Source: Betaproteobacteria bacterium (GTDB taxonomy: Bacteria > Pseudomonadota > Gammaproteobacteria > Burkholderiales > SG8-41). From it: 64,000 nucleotides of DNA. A program made the translations under genes and the position numbers. Under the pieces are notes generated by a model that did not search any database, was not told the origin of the DNA, and worked only from the letters and a program-made list of their open reading frames with translations. The stretch spans positions 1 to 64,000 of the forward strand of contig CANKUB010000005.1 in NCBI GenBank assembly GCA_947486575.1, in the 5' to 3' direction. The stretch's first letter is position 1. Each line of letters starts with the position of its first letter. This document shows, in pieces, positions 25,358 to 34,012 of the stretch.

Positions 25358-26893
25358 ATGCGTAACAAGCTGGCTCAAATTTTTGCGGCATTGTCCAAGG
25401 CGGCGATGCTATTGATGATTCCTGCGGTGGCGTTCGCCGAATACAAACTCAATCTGCAGACGCCGAATACTGCGCTGGGCCACACCATATTTGATCTGCA
25501 CACCATTATTACTTGGATCTGCGTGGTGGTTTTCGTTCTGGTGTTCGGCTTCATGTTCTACGCCGTGTACGCGCACCGCAAATCGGTGGGACACAAAGCG
25601 GCAAATTTTCACGAGCATTTCTGGGTTGAAGTGGCGTGGACACTCGCGCCCGCCATTATTTTGCTCACCATGATGGTGCCAGCCACCAAATCCCTGGTCA
25701 TGCTGCGCGATACCTCCGACGCGGATTTGACCATCAAAGCCACCGGCTACCAATGGAAATGGGGCTACGATTACATTCGGGGCGAAGGCGAAGGCATCAG
25801 CTTCTACAGCAGCCTTTCGACGCCGCAGGCGCAAATCCAGGGTACCGAACCCAAAGGTGAACACTACCTGCTCGAAACCGACACCGTTGTTGTTGTTCCA
25901 GTGGGCAAAAAAGTGCGTATGCTGGTGACGGCGGCTGACGTCATTCACGCCTGGTGGGTGCCAGCGCTTTCGGTGAAGCAAGACGCCGTGCCGGGCTTTA
26001 TTCGTGACACCTGGTTCAAGGCTGAAAAGCCGGGCATCTTCCGCGGTCAATGTGCGGAGCTCTGCGGCAAGGATCACGGTTTTATGCCGATTGTGGTTGA
26101 GGTGAAATCCGCTGCCGATTACAGCGCGTGGGTTGCCAGTCAAAAAGCCAATATGAAAAAGGCGGCGGTTGCTGAAGCGCCCGATAAAGCCTGGACGCTG
26201 GATGAGTTGAAGGCGCGCGGCGAAAAAGTCTACGCCAGCAATTGCGTAGCCTGCCATCAAGCGAGCGGCATGGGTCTGCCGCCGACATTCCCTGCACTGT
26301 CTGGATCGAAAATCGCCACCGGCCCGAAAGAAGGTCACCTGGCGATGGTGTTGAACGGCAAAGCCGGTACCGCAATGGCGGCGTTCAAGCACTTGTCTGA
26401 CGCGGATATTGCGGGCGTAGTTACGTACGAGCGTAATGCCTGGGCCAACAAAACCGGCGACATGGTCACGCCAGCGGAAGTGAAAGCTGCGCGTGGCGGT
26501 GGTGCCGCTCCAGTGGCCGCTGCACCTGCGGCAGAAGTTGTCGCGCCCGCTGCGGCTGTTGCTGCGGGTGCCACAGGTGCATTACCTGCGGCGGTTTACT
26601 ACGATTCCGGCAAAGCGACCGCCAGCGCCGAAGGCAAAACTTCGCTGGATGCCGTGATTGCGCATCTAAAAACCAACGCCGACGCTAAAGTGGAAGTTAC
26701 TGGCTACACCGACAAAGCAGGCAACCTCGCCGCGAACATGGAGTTGGCCAAACAGCGCGCGGTCAGCGTGCGCGATGCGTTGATGGCAGCAGGGGTGGCC
26801 AAAGAGCGCATCAGCATGAAGCCGCCGGCAACGGTTGAGGCTGGCGGCGATGGCAAGCAAGCGCGCCGCGTGGATATCAAGCCTACTGCGTAA
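25358..26893 (+). CDS. coxB: Cytochrome c oxidase subunit II with fused cytochrome c and OmpA-like domains
   Basis: CuA-bearing subunit of the aa3 oxidase. The 511-residue product has a signal peptide (to ~28), two membrane helices (~45-70 and ~90-108), a cupredoxin domain with the CuA site CAELCGKDHGFM, a c-type heme domain with CVACH (~303-307), then an Ala/Pro linker and an OmpA-like domain (~405-511). That last part reads VYYDSGKATAS and GYTDKAGNLAANMELAKQR, with the Asp and Arg that bind peptidoglycan in OmpA proteins. Subunit II plus cytochrome c is the common caa3-type fusion; the OmpA-like end is less usual and may tie the oxidase to the cell wall. Confidence 0.94.
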   Translation: MRNKLAQIFAALSKAAMLLMIPAVAFAEYKLNLQTPNTALGHTIFDLHTIITWICVVVFVLVFGFMFYAVYAHRKSVGHKAANFHEHFWVEVAWTLAPAIILLTMMVPATKSLVMLRDTSDADLTIKATGYQWKWGYDYIRGEGEGISFYSSLSTPQAQIQGTEPKGEHYLLETDTVVVVPVGKKVRMLVTAADVIHAWWVPALSVKQDAVPGFIRDTWFKAEKPGIFRGQCAELCGKDHGFMPIVVEVKSAADYSAWVASQKANMKKAAVAEAPDKAWTLDELKARGEKVYASNCVACHQASGMGLPPTFPALSGSKIATGPKEGHLAMVLNGKAGTAMAAFKHLSDADIAGVVTYERNAWANKTGDMVTPAEVKAARGGGAAPVAAAPAAEVVAPAAAVAAGATGALPAAVYYDSGKATASAEGKTSLDAVIAHLKTNADAKVEVTGYTDKAGNLAANMELAKQRAVSVRDALMAAGVAKERISMKPPATVEAGGDGKQARRVDIKPTA

Positions 26894-26915
26894 TAGCGAT
26901 CTTGGTGAAATAACA

Positions 26916-26933
26916 TAAGTATTTGTTTTTAAA
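26916..26933 (-). repeat. 18-bp A-rich dispersed motif, copy 9
   Basis: Reads TTTAAAAACAAATACTTA on the minus strand. It sits in the 68-base coxB-coxA gap, ahead of a separate CGGAG ribosome site for coxA. Confidence 0.85.
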
Positions 26934-26961
26934 TAATAATTTTTAGAGAACCGGAGCCACA

Positions 26962-28569
26962 ATGAGCACCGCTACCCACGACGCCGCGCATGGTCACGAT
27001 CACGGTCACGACGATCACGCTCACGAGCACAAGCCCTACGGCATGATGCGCTGGGTTGGTTCGACCAACCATAAAGACATCGGCACCATGTATTTATGGT
27101 TCAGCTTCACCATGTTTTTGGTCGGCGGGGTGATGGCGCTGATCATTCGCGCTGAATTGTTCCAGCCCGGCCTGCAAATCGTGCGGCCTGAGTTCTTTAA
27201 CTCGATGACCACTTACCACGGCCTGATCATGGTGTTCGGCGCCATCATGCCGGCCTTCGTGGGTTTTGCTAACTGGCTGATTCCGATGCAAATCGGCGCT
27301 CCCGATATGGCGTTCCCGCGCATGAACAATCTGTCGTTCTGGCTGCTGCCGCCAGCGGCCATGTTGCTGATTGCAGCACAGTTCGCTCCCGGCGGAGGCG
27401 CTGGTGTGGGCTGGACGATGTATGCGCCGTTGACGACTCAAGCTGGCCCGGCGATGGATCTCACCATCTTCGCGGTACACATTCTGGGCATGTCGTCGAT
27501 CATGGGGTCAATCAACATCATCACCACCATTCTCAATATGCGCGCGCCCGGCATGGGCCTGATGAAAATGCCGCTGTTTTGCTGGACATGGCTGATTACC
27601 GCTTACCTGCTGGTGGCCTCGATGCCGGTGCTGGCTGGTGCGGTGACCATGACTTTGACCGACCGCCATTTTGGTACCAACTTCTTTAACGCAGCGGGCG
27701 GCGGCGACCCGGTTTTGTATCAGCACATCTTCTGGTTCTTCGGCCACCCCGAGGTGTACATCATCGCCATTCCCGCTTTCGGCGTGGTGTCGCAGGTAAT
27801 CCCGGCGTTCTCGCGCAAACCGCTGTTTGGTTATGCCTCGATGGTGTATGCCACGGCGTCGATCGCGATTCTCTCGTTCATGGTTTGGGCGCACCACATG
27901 TACACCGTTGGCATGCCGGTTGAAACGCAACTGTTTTTTATGTACGCGACAACGTTGATTGCCATTCCGACTGGCGTAAAAGTGTTCAACTGGGTGGCGA
28001 CGATGTGGAAGGGATCGCTCACGTTTGAGACGCCGATGCTGTTTGCTTTAGGATTCCTGTTCCTGTTTACGCTCGGCGGATTCACCGGGTTGGTGTTGTC
28101 CATCGTGCCGGTGGATGTGCAAATTCACGATACCTACTACGTGGTGGCGCACTTTCACTACGTGATGGTGGCTGGCGCGTTGTTCTCAGCGTTTGCCGGA
28201 ATTTATTTCTGGCTGCCGAAGTGGACCGGGCGCATGTATAACGAGACCTTGGGCAAATGGCACTTCTGGCTGTCGTTGGTTTTCTTTAACGTCACCTTCT
28301 TTGTGCAGCATTTCCTGGGCCTTGCGGGGATGCCGCGCCGCGTGCCGGATTACGCCCTTCAGTTCGCCGAGTTCAATGCGATTTCATCGGTAGGCGCGTT
28401 TGGTTTCGGCTTATCGCAATTACTGTTCCTCTACATTGTTTTGAAGTGCATTTGCAGCGGCGAAAAAGCGCTGGATAAACAATGGGAAGGTGCCGATAGC
28501 ATTGAGTGGACCATGCTGCCATCACCTGCGCCGTACCATAGCTTCACCACGCCACCGACTATAAAGTAG
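26962..28569 (+). CDS. coxA: Cytochrome c oxidase subunit I
   Basis: Catalytic subunit of the aa3-type oxidase, holding heme a and the heme a3-CuB centre and pumping protons. The 535-residue product has about twelve membrane helices, the heme a His in MTTYHGLIMVFGAIMP, the CuB/cross-linked site GHPEVYIIAIPAFG and HHMYTVGM, and the late HFHYVMV motif that binds both hemes. The N-terminus is an unusual His/Asp-rich stretch (HGHDHGHDDHAHEH), which may bind metal. It is translated from its own CGGAG site. Confidence 0.97.
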   Translation: MSTATHDAAHGHDHGHDDHAHEHKPYGMMRWVGSTNHKDIGTMYLWFSFTMFLVGGVMALIIRAELFQPGLQIVRPEFFNSMTTYHGLIMVFGAIMPAFVGFANWLIPMQIGAPDMAFPRMNNLSFWLLPPAAMLLIAAQFAPGGGAGVGWTMYAPLTTQAGPAMDLTIFAVHILGMSSIMGSINIITTILNMRAPGMGLMKMPLFCWTWLITAYLLVASMPVLAGAVTMTLTDRHFGTNFFNAAGGGDPVLYQHIFWFFGHPEVYIIAIPAFGVVSQVIPAFSRKPLFGYASMVYATASIAILSFMVWAHHMYTVGMPVETQLFFMYATTLIAIPTGVKVFNWVATMWKGSLTFETPMLFALGFLFLFTLGGFTGLVLSIVPVDVQIHDTYYVVAHFHYVMVAGALFSAFAGIYFWLPKWTGRMYNETLGKWHFWLSLVFFNVTFFVQHFLGLAGMPRRVPDYALQFAEFNAISSVGAFGFGLSQLLFLYIVLKCICSGEKALDKQWEGADSIEWTMLPSPAPYHSFTTPPTIK

Positions 28570-28588
28570 GCTGAGGCAAGCCATCGCG

Positions 28589-28726
28589 ATGTCCGAAGCC
28601 ATCAATGAAGAAGCGCGGCAGAAACAAATCAAGCGCAACATCCGCCTTACGGCGTCGGCGTTGTGGTTGATTGTCGCGGTGATTTTTTGCTACATGATGG
28701 CGAAATATTACTGGATGAGCCGATGA
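28589..28726 (+). CDS. Cytochrome oxidase small assembly protein
   Basis: A 45-residue single-span membrane protein. Charged N-terminus (EEARQKQIKRNIR), one hydrophobic helix (LTASALWLIVAVIFCYMMAK) and a short tail. Proteins of this size and pattern sit between coxA and ctaG in many betaproteobacteria and are annotated as small assembly factors. Its TGA overlaps the ctaG ATG (ATGA), so it is translationally coupled to the copper chaperone. Specific function is not shown. Confidence 0.82.
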   Translation: MSEAINEEARQKQIKRNIRLTASALWLIVAVIFCYMMAKYYWMSR

Positions 28727-29310
28727 ATCCGGGGCAAACCAAGCGCACTTTGCGTATCAATCGGCAGATGTTTGTACGCCTGAGTTTTTTTGCGTTGCTG
28801 ATGTTCGGTTTTGGCTATGCGATGGTGCCTTACTACAAAAAGTTTTGTCAGGTCACGGGCCTTAACAATCTGTTGCAGCCGGATACTGTTGTCAGCAATA
28901 CGCAGGTGGATAAATCACGCTGGGTCACGCTGGAGTTCGACGCCAACACGCACGGCATGCCGTGGCAGTTTGCGCCGGTGCAACGCAGCGTGCGGGTGCA
29001 TCCGGGTGAAATGACGCAGGTGGCATTTGAGATCAAAAATAACGGCGGCAGCACGATGGTGGGGCAGGCCATACCGAGTTATGGCCCTAAACACGGCGCA
29101 CCGTTCGTGAAAAAGCTCGAATGCTTTTGCTTCAAGCAGCAGGTGCTGGCGGCGGGTGAATCCCGTCAGATGCCGGTGCAGTTTGTGATTGATGCAGCGT
29201 TGCCAGCCAGCGTAACCACATTGACGTTGTCGTATACGTTTTTTGAGGTGCCGGCGGCAGATAAGAAAAATGCGTCTGCGCCAACTGTGGCGACAGGAAA
29301 AGCAGGTTAG
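28723..29310 (+). CDS. ctaG: Cytochrome c oxidase assembly protein CtaG/Cox11
   Basis: Membrane-anchored copper chaperone that delivers Cu to the CuB site of subunit I. The 195-residue product has one N-terminal helix (MFVRLSFFALLMFGFGYAMV) and a periplasmic immunoglobulin-like domain with the Cu-binding ECFCF motif and the earlier FCQVTGLN. ATG 28723 is fixed by overlap with the preceding small gene; the frame's first Met at 28663 lies inside that gene. Confidence 0.95.
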   Translation: MNPGQTKRTLRINRQMFVRLSFFALLMFGFGYAMVPYYKKFCQVTGLNNLLQPDTVVSNTQVDKSRWVTLEFDANTHGMPWQFAPVQRSVRVHPGEMTQVAFEIKNNGGSTMVGQAIPSYGPKHGAPFVKKLECFCFKQQVLAAGESRQMPVQFVIDAALPASVTTLTLSYTFFEVPAADKKNASAPTVATGKAG

Positions 29311-29316
29311 TGCCGA

Positions 29317-29532
29317 TTGGAAAATGGAAAACAGCCGGAAGAGCCAAAAACAGCCTCATTGTTTCAAGCCATAAAAATGGTGTTGTCAGCGTTTATTGGC
29401 ATACGTAAACAGGGTTTGCAGCAAGAGAAGATTAAGGTAACGCCGGTGCAGGTAGTGATTACCGGCATCATCATGGCGGCACTTTTTGCGTTAACGGTAA
29501 GAACGATAGTGCACTTGGTGCTTGGTAAGTAA
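29317..29532 (+). CDS. DUF2970 single-span membrane protein
   Basis: A 71-residue protein with the family block ASLFQAIKMVLSAFIGIRKQ and a C-terminal membrane helix (VVITGIIMAALFALTVRTIV). DUF2970 proteins occur in oxidase clusters between ctaG and coxC, and a role in oxidase assembly or stability is likely but unproven. The start is TTG 29317; the nearby ATG is in another frame. It is six bases behind ctaG. Confidence 0.85.
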   Translation: MENGKQPEEPKTASLFQAIKMVLSAFIGIRKQGLQQEKIKVTPVQVVITGIIMAALFALTVRTIVHLVLGK

Positions 29533-29553
29533 CACAAGTAAGTAACATAAGTG
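29525..29553 (+). repeat. Short tandem repeat upstream of coxC
   Basis: GTAAGTAACACAA and GTAAGTAACATAA stand in tandem (29525-29550), followed by a partial third unit GTGAGTGATG. It begins at the DUF2970 stop codon and may be a slippage product. Confidence 0.6.
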
Positions 29554-29617
29554 AGTGATGCACGTTGCAAGTTGTAAATTGTATTAGCCAGACGAACAGA
29601 AATTTGAGGATAAACAC

Positions 29618-30496
29618 ATGACGACGCAGCAGCATACGGCTCATCCCGCCGACTCCACCAACTACTACGTGCCGGGGCTGTCGCATTGGCCGATAACAGC
29701 CTCGGTGGCCATGGCATTACTGGGCTTTGGCGCAGCTTTTTCGATGAATCACATGGCTGGCGGCAATGTAATGCTGATCCTGGGGTTTATTGTGCTGTTT
29801 GTGATGTTCGGTGGCTGGTTCAGCACGGTGGCGCACGAATCCGAAGGCGGCATGTACAACAAGCAGGTCGGCATGTCGTTTCGCTGGGGTATGAGCTGGT
29901 TCATCTTCTCCGAAGTCATGTTCTTCGGCGCATTCTTTGGCGCGCTGGGTTACATGCGGCTGTACTCGGTGCCTGATCTGGGCAGCCTCGAACACCAGGC
30001 TCTGATGTGGCCCGGTTTCAAAGGTGGATGGCCCACGGCGGGCCCGCACTTTAAGCCCGGCGATTTCACCCCGATGGGCGCTTGGGGCATACCGGCCATC
30101 AATACCGCATTGCTGCTGACATCCGGCGTTACCCTAACCATTGCGCATTGGGGCCTGCTCAAGAAAAACCGTGCACAGCTGATCTGGGGTTTGGCCGCGA
30201 CTATCGCGCTGGGCATGGTCTTTTTGGGTTTTCAGATTTACGAGTACTCGCACGCGTATTCCGAGATGAACCTGAAGCTCACCAGCGGTGCATACGGTTC
30301 AACGTTCTTCATGTTGACCGGCTTTCACGGCTTTCACGTCACCGTTGGCACCATCATGCTGTGGGTGATTTTGTTCCGCAGCGTTGCGGGACATTTCACC
30401 CCTGAAAACCACTTTGGTTTTGAAGGCGTTGCGTGGTATTGGCACTTCGTGGATGTGGTATGGGTGTTGCTCTTCGTTCTGGTCTACATACTTTAA
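29618..30496 (+). CDS. coxC: Cytochrome c oxidase subunit III
   Basis: Integral subunit that stabilises the catalytic core and its proton uptake. The 292-residue product has seven membrane helices, the SEVMFFGAFFGALGYMRL segment with the conserved Glu, and the family ending FEGVAWYWHFVDVVWVLLFV. A Shine-Dalgarno-like TGAGGA precedes ATG 29618. It is followed by a strong terminator, so later assembly genes probably depend on read-through or a separate promoter. Confidence 0.96.
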   Translation: MTTQQHTAHPADSTNYYVPGLSHWPITASVAMALLGFGAAFSMNHMAGGNVMLILGFIVLFVMFGGWFSTVAHESEGGMYNKQVGMSFRWGMSWFIFSEVMFFGAFFGALGYMRLYSVPDLGSLEHQALMWPGFKGGWPTAGPHFKPGDFTPMGAWGIPAINTALLLTSGVTLTIAHWGLLKKNRAQLIWGLAATIALGMVFLGFQIYEYSHAYSEMNLKLTSGAYGSTFFMLTGFHGFHVTVGTIMLWVILFRSVAGHFTPENHFGFEGVAWYWHFVDVVWVLLFVLVYIL

Positions 30497-30517
30497 ACCG
30501 CGCGGGTAACGCTCAAT

Positions 30518-30547
30518 AAAAAGCCGCACCCGAGGGTGCGGCTTTTT
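30518..30547 (+). terminator. Intrinsic terminator after coxC (works both ways)
   Basis: Perfect stem: AAAAAGCCGCACC pairs with GGTGCGGCTTTTT around a CGAG loop. The A and T tracts make it suitable for coxC on plus and for the small membrane gene at 30572 on minus. Confidence 0.92.
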
Positions 30548-30571
30548 ACTTCCGGGCAATTGATCAATCTC

Positions 30572-30766
30572 TCAAAGTTTGCCGGTTATAAAGCCAAAAT
30601 GTATTCCCGCCATCAACAACAAAAAAAGTGTCACCGACAGCGCCACGCGTACCGTGAGCGCGCGTACCATGCGCTCGCTCGAACCATTGTCTCTCAGCAT
30701 GAAATACGCCGCCGAGCCAAGGCTGTAAATGATGAACACCAGAAAAAGAATCACGATATATTTCAT
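30572..30766 (-). CDS. DUF2909-type twin transmembrane protein
   Basis: A 64-residue protein with two membrane helices (IVILFLVFIIYSLGSAAYFM and VALSVTLFLLLMAGIHFGF) joined by a short polar loop (RDNGSSERMVR). This is the pattern of the DUF2909 twin-span family often encoded in oxidase clusters. It lies on the opposite strand to its neighbours and starts at ATG 30766, 36 bases from the SURF1 start. Function unknown; a helper role for the oxidase is inferred from place only. Confidence 0.85.
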   Translation of the reverse strand: MKYIVILFLVFIIYSLGSAAYFMLRDNGSSERMVRALTVRVALSVTLFLLLMAGIHFGFITGKL

Positions 30767-30801
30767 GGCGGAAGTGTAATCCAAGCGAGGGTGGAGCGCC
30801 A

Positions 30802-31530
30802 TTGAGAGTCGCCGGACGTGATTTTGCGCCTGCGGCTTGGGCGACGCTTGCCATGCTGGCTGGAGTCGCGCTAACCATTGCCTTGGGCTACTGGCAATTG
30901 GGCCGTGCCGATACCAAGCAGGCGCTACAGAATCGCATCAGTGAGCTCGCGCAGCAAGCACCGATTGTCATCGCAATCAACGACGTGAAACTGGAGGATG
31001 TGGAACTCAGGCCGATAGAGGCGCGTGGGCGATACGAGCCGCGTTACGTCGTGTTTATCGATAATCGCGTGTACAAACATCAACCGGGTTATTACGTAAT
31101 GATGCCGTTGCGGCTGGCGGGCAGCGAAAAGATACTGCTGATAAACCGTGGCTGGGTCGCTGCTGGCGCTGAACGCAATCAGGCGCCGCAGGTCAAAACC
31201 CCGGAAGGCGAGGTCGTGGTACGCGGTACTGCGGTAGCGTTCAGCGAACGTTTTCTGGAGTTATCCAGTAAGGTGGCGGAGGGTAACGTCTGGCAAAATA
31301 TGTTGCTGGAGCGCTACCGGCAGGCAACAAAACTCTATGTTCAGCCGCTTATTTTGCAGCAGGCCGAATCAGGCCAGGACGACGGGCTGGTGCGCGATTG
31401 GCCGCCGGTTGATTTAAAGCGCAACACCCATCTCGCGTACGCCGTGCAGTGGTTTGCGCTGGCCGCCGCCATATTTATCTATTACGTGGTAATCAATGTC
31501 CGCAGAAAACCCAACGCCGCAGCTGACTGA
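30802..31530 (+). CDS. SURF1 family cytochrome oxidase assembly protein
   Basis: Heme a insertion factor for subunit I. The 242-residue product has an N-terminal and a C-terminal membrane helix (WATLAMLAGVALTIALGYWQ and FALAAAIFIYYVVINV) with a periplasmic domain between, and the family signatures GYWQLGRAD, RPIEARGRYEP and LLINRGWV. It starts with TTG 30802 after GGTGGAG. Its end overlaps the next gene by 35 bases. Confidence 0.93.
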   Translation: MRVAGRDFAPAAWATLAMLAGVALTIALGYWQLGRADTKQALQNRISELAQQAPIVIAINDVKLEDVELRPIEARGRYEPRYVVFIDNRVYKHQPGYYVMMPLRLAGSEKILLINRGWVAAGAERNQAPQVKTPEGEVVVRGTAVAFSERFLELSSKVAEGNVWQNMLLERYRQATKLYVQPLILQQAESGQDDGLVRDWPPVDLKRNTHLAYAVQWFALAAAIFIYYVVINVRRKPNAAAD

Positions 31531-32107
31531 TCAACCCGCAGAACAACGCAAGAGCCAGCGTATGTTGTTGCTGGTGGCGGCAGTGTGCATCGCGCCTTTT
31601 GTGGCCTCATGGGCGCTGTATTTCTTTTGGCAGCCATCAGGCCGCATCAATTACGGGGAGTTGGTGGAAGGTGTGACCGTGCCACTGGGCGCGCTTGCCA
31701 CTGCTACTGAAGGCAAACCGTTCGACTTTGCGCAAGTGCGTGGGCGCTGGGTATTTGTAACAGTCGATTCCGGTGCGTGCGATGATTATTGTCAGAAGAA
31801 GCTGTGGAAAATGCGGCAAGTTCGATTGACGCAAGGCAAATATCTCGAGCGTATTGAGCGTGTGTGGCTGGTGAGCGATACGCAAAATGTTGCCGCTACC
31901 GTGATCAAAGAATACGACGGCACATGGTTAGTTGCCGCGCAAAACAGTGCAACCCTCAAAACGTTTCCGTTTCGCGATGTGCAACGTGATCACATTTACC
32001 TGGTTGATCCGCTGGGTAACGTGGTACTGCGTTTTCCGAAAGAAGCCGACCCCAGCCGCATGAAAAAAGATCTGGAGCGCTTGCTGCGCGTTTCGCGCAT
32101 CGGGTAA
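31496..32107 (+). CDS. SCO-like membrane protein with CxxxC motif
   Basis: A 203-residue protein with one N-terminal helix (MLLLVAAVCIAPFVASWAL) and a thioredoxin-like periplasmic domain. The segment VTVDSGACDDYCQKKLW carries a CxxxC pair at the position of the copper-binding CxxxC in SCO proteins, and YLVDPLGNVVLRF is the matching later strand. The SCO His is not obvious. I infer a redox or copper role in oxidase assembly from fold and place between SURF1 and heme A synthase. It may reduce or hand copper to the true SCO at 34013. Confidence 0.78.
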   Translation: MSAENPTPQLTDQPAEQRKSQRMLLLVAAVCIAPFVASWALYFFWQPSGRINYGELVEGVTVPLGALATATEGKPFDFAQVRGRWVFVTVDSGACDDYCQKKLWKMRQVRLTQGKYLERIERVWLVSDTQNVAATVIKEYDGTWLVAAQNSATLKTFPFRDVQRDHIYLVDPLGNVVLRFPKEADPSRMKKDLERLLRVSRIG

Positions 32108-32111
32108 AGAC

Positions 32112-33104
32112 ATGGCTACGTATTTGTTTCGTAACATTATTTATTTCACGGCTGCGTTCACATTCGTAGTCGTTGTAGTCGGCGCTTTCGTGCGCTTGAC
32201 CGATGCCGGTTTGGGGTGTCCCGACTGGCCAGGTTGCTACGGCAAAATTACCCCCAAACACGCCGCGCAAAATATTGCCAAAGCCATCGCCGAACAAGGC
32301 GGCACGCACGGACCCGTGTCCACGCAAAAAGCGTGGCACGAAATGGGCCATCGCTACCTTGCTGGCACGCTGGGTTTGTTGATACTCGGCATTATGGTAA
32401 TGGCATGGACACGCGGCGTGCGCGCGCAACAGTCACCCTGGTTGGCGACTACTTTGCTGGCCCTGGTGATATTTCAGGCTGCGCTAGGCATGTGGACAGT
32501 AACGCTGCTGCTCAAGCCGGTCATCGTCACCCTGCATTTGCTCGGCGGCATGGCCACGCTGGCGTTGATGACTTGGCTTGCCTTGCGCCAGTCCGGGCGC
32601 AGCGAATCACAAGCGGCATGGTTACGCCCATGGGCGGCGTTGGGACTTGTGTTGCTCGTTATGCAAATCGCGCTGGGTGGCTGGGTCAGCACCAACTACG
32701 CAGCGCTGGCGTGCATCGATCTGCCTACCTGTCACGGCGAGTGGGCGCCTAAAATGGATTTTGCGCACGGTTTTCAATTACTGCGCGAACTCGGCCAAAC
32801 GGCGGCAGGTGATAAATTAAGCTATGACGCGTTAACGGCGATTCACTGGACGCATCGCGCAGGTGCAGTGGTCGTCACACTTTATCTTGCGTGGCTTGCG
32901 TGGCAGGCTGCAAACGTGCCTCACTTACGCACCATTGCCGTCGGAGTTGGCGTGCTGCTGGCAGCACAAGTCGCTCTGGGCCTCAGCAACATCCTCACCG
33001 GCCTGAACCTGCTGGTCGCGGTAGGGCATAACGCAGGCGCGGCGCTGTTACTGGTGGCATTGGTGGTGCTAAACTTCGCGCTTTCCGTCAAAGCACACGC
33101 GTAG
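32112..33104 (+). CDS. ctaA: Heme A synthase (Cox15/CtaA)
   Basis: Membrane monooxygenase that oxidises the C8 methyl of heme O to make heme A. The 330-residue product has eight membrane helices in two repeats with conserved His residues, seen in HEMGHRYLAG, VTLHLLGGMA, TAIHWTHRAG and VGHNAGAALL. The first loop has GCPDWPGCYG and the later ACIDLPTCHG, the Cys-pair loops of the proteobacterial type. It lies four bases after the SCO-like gene and seven before ctaB. Confidence 0.95.
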   Translation: MATYLFRNIIYFTAAFTFVVVVVGAFVRLTDAGLGCPDWPGCYGKITPKHAAQNIAKAIAEQGGTHGPVSTQKAWHEMGHRYLAGTLGLLILGIMVMAWTRGVRAQQSPWLATTLLALVIFQAALGMWTVTLLLKPVIVTLHLLGGMATLALMTWLALRQSGRSESQAAWLRPWAALGLVLLVMQIALGGWVSTNYAALACIDLPTCHGEWAPKMDFAHGFQLLRELGQTAAGDKLSYDALTAIHWTHRAGAVVVTLYLAWLAWQAANVPHLRTIAVGVGVLLAAQVALGLSNILTGLNLLVAVGHNAGAALLLVALVVLNFALSVKAHA

Positions 33105-33110
33105 AACGCC

Positions 33111-34010
33111 ATGTCTTCCACTACCGTCACCGCGCCCCAGGGTTCGCGCATCCATCAGTTCTACCAACTGACCAAGCCGCGCGTGGTGTCATTGATTGTG
33201 TTCACCGCGATCATCGGCATGTTTCTCGCCGTGCCCGGCATGGCGCCACTGCAACCGTTGCTGGCGGGCACCGCCGGTATCGCGCTGGTGGCAGGCGCGG
33301 CGGCGGCCATCAACTGTCTGATCGAACAAAGGATTGATGGCGTGATGGCGCGTACCCGCGCACGGCCCTTGCCGCGCGGCCAGCTTACCTCGATGCAAAC
33401 ACTGGTGTTCGCCAGCATCGTTGGCGGCAGCGGCTTGGCGCTGCTCTATGTGTGGGTGAATCCGCTGACCATGTGGCTGACGCTCGCCACGTTCGTGGGC
33501 TACGCGGTGATTTATACCGTGATACTCAAGCCGATGACGCCGCAGAATATTGTCATTGGCGGCGCGTCGGGTGCGATGCCGCCGGTGCTGGGCTGGGCCG
33601 CGATGACTGGCGAAGTGACTGCTGAAGCGCTGACGTTATTCCTGATTATTTTCGCATGGACGCCGCCGCATTTCTGGGCGCTTGCGCTGTATCGCCGCGA
33701 GGAATACGCCAAGGCAGGCGTGCCGATGCTGCCGGTAACCCACGGCGAAAAGTTCACGCGGCTGAATTTGCTGCTGTATACCATCATATTGGTGGCGTGC
33801 TCTGTGTTGCCCTTTACCACCAAATTGTCAGGCCTGGTCTATCTGGTGTCAGCACTCGCCCTGGGCGTCGGCTTCATGGTTTACGCCGTGCGGATTTACC
33901 GCGTGTACAGCGACCAACTCGCACGCCAGACGTTTCGCTACTCGATCATGTATCTAACGGCATTGTTCGCCGCGCTGCTGATTGATCACTACCTGCGTGT
34001 CACGCTGTAG
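33111..34010 (+). CDS. ctaB: Protoheme IX farnesyltransferase (heme O synthase)
   Basis: UbiA-type prenyltransferase that adds farnesyl to heme B. The 299-residue product has about nine membrane helices and the first Asp-rich site as [20 protein letters not shown], with the second at [16 protein letters not shown]. Together with ctaA it supplies heme A for the oxidase encoded upstream. It is three bases from the SCO gene. Confidence 0.95.
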   Translation: MSSTTVTAPQGSRIHQFYQLTKPRVVSLIVFTAIIGMFLAVPGMAPLQPLLAGTAGIALVAGAAAAINCLIEQRIDGVMARTRARPLPRGQLTSMQTLVFASIVGGSGLALLYVWVNPLTMWLTLATFVGYAVIYTVILKPMTPQNIVIGGASGAMPPVLGWAAMTGEVTAEALTLFLIIFAWTPPHFWALALYRREEYAKAGVPMLPVTHGEKFTRLNLLLYTIILVACSVLPFTTKLSGLVYLVSALALGVGFMVYAVRIYRVYSDQLARQTFRYSIMYLTALFAALLIDHYLRVTL

Positions 34011-34012
34011 CG

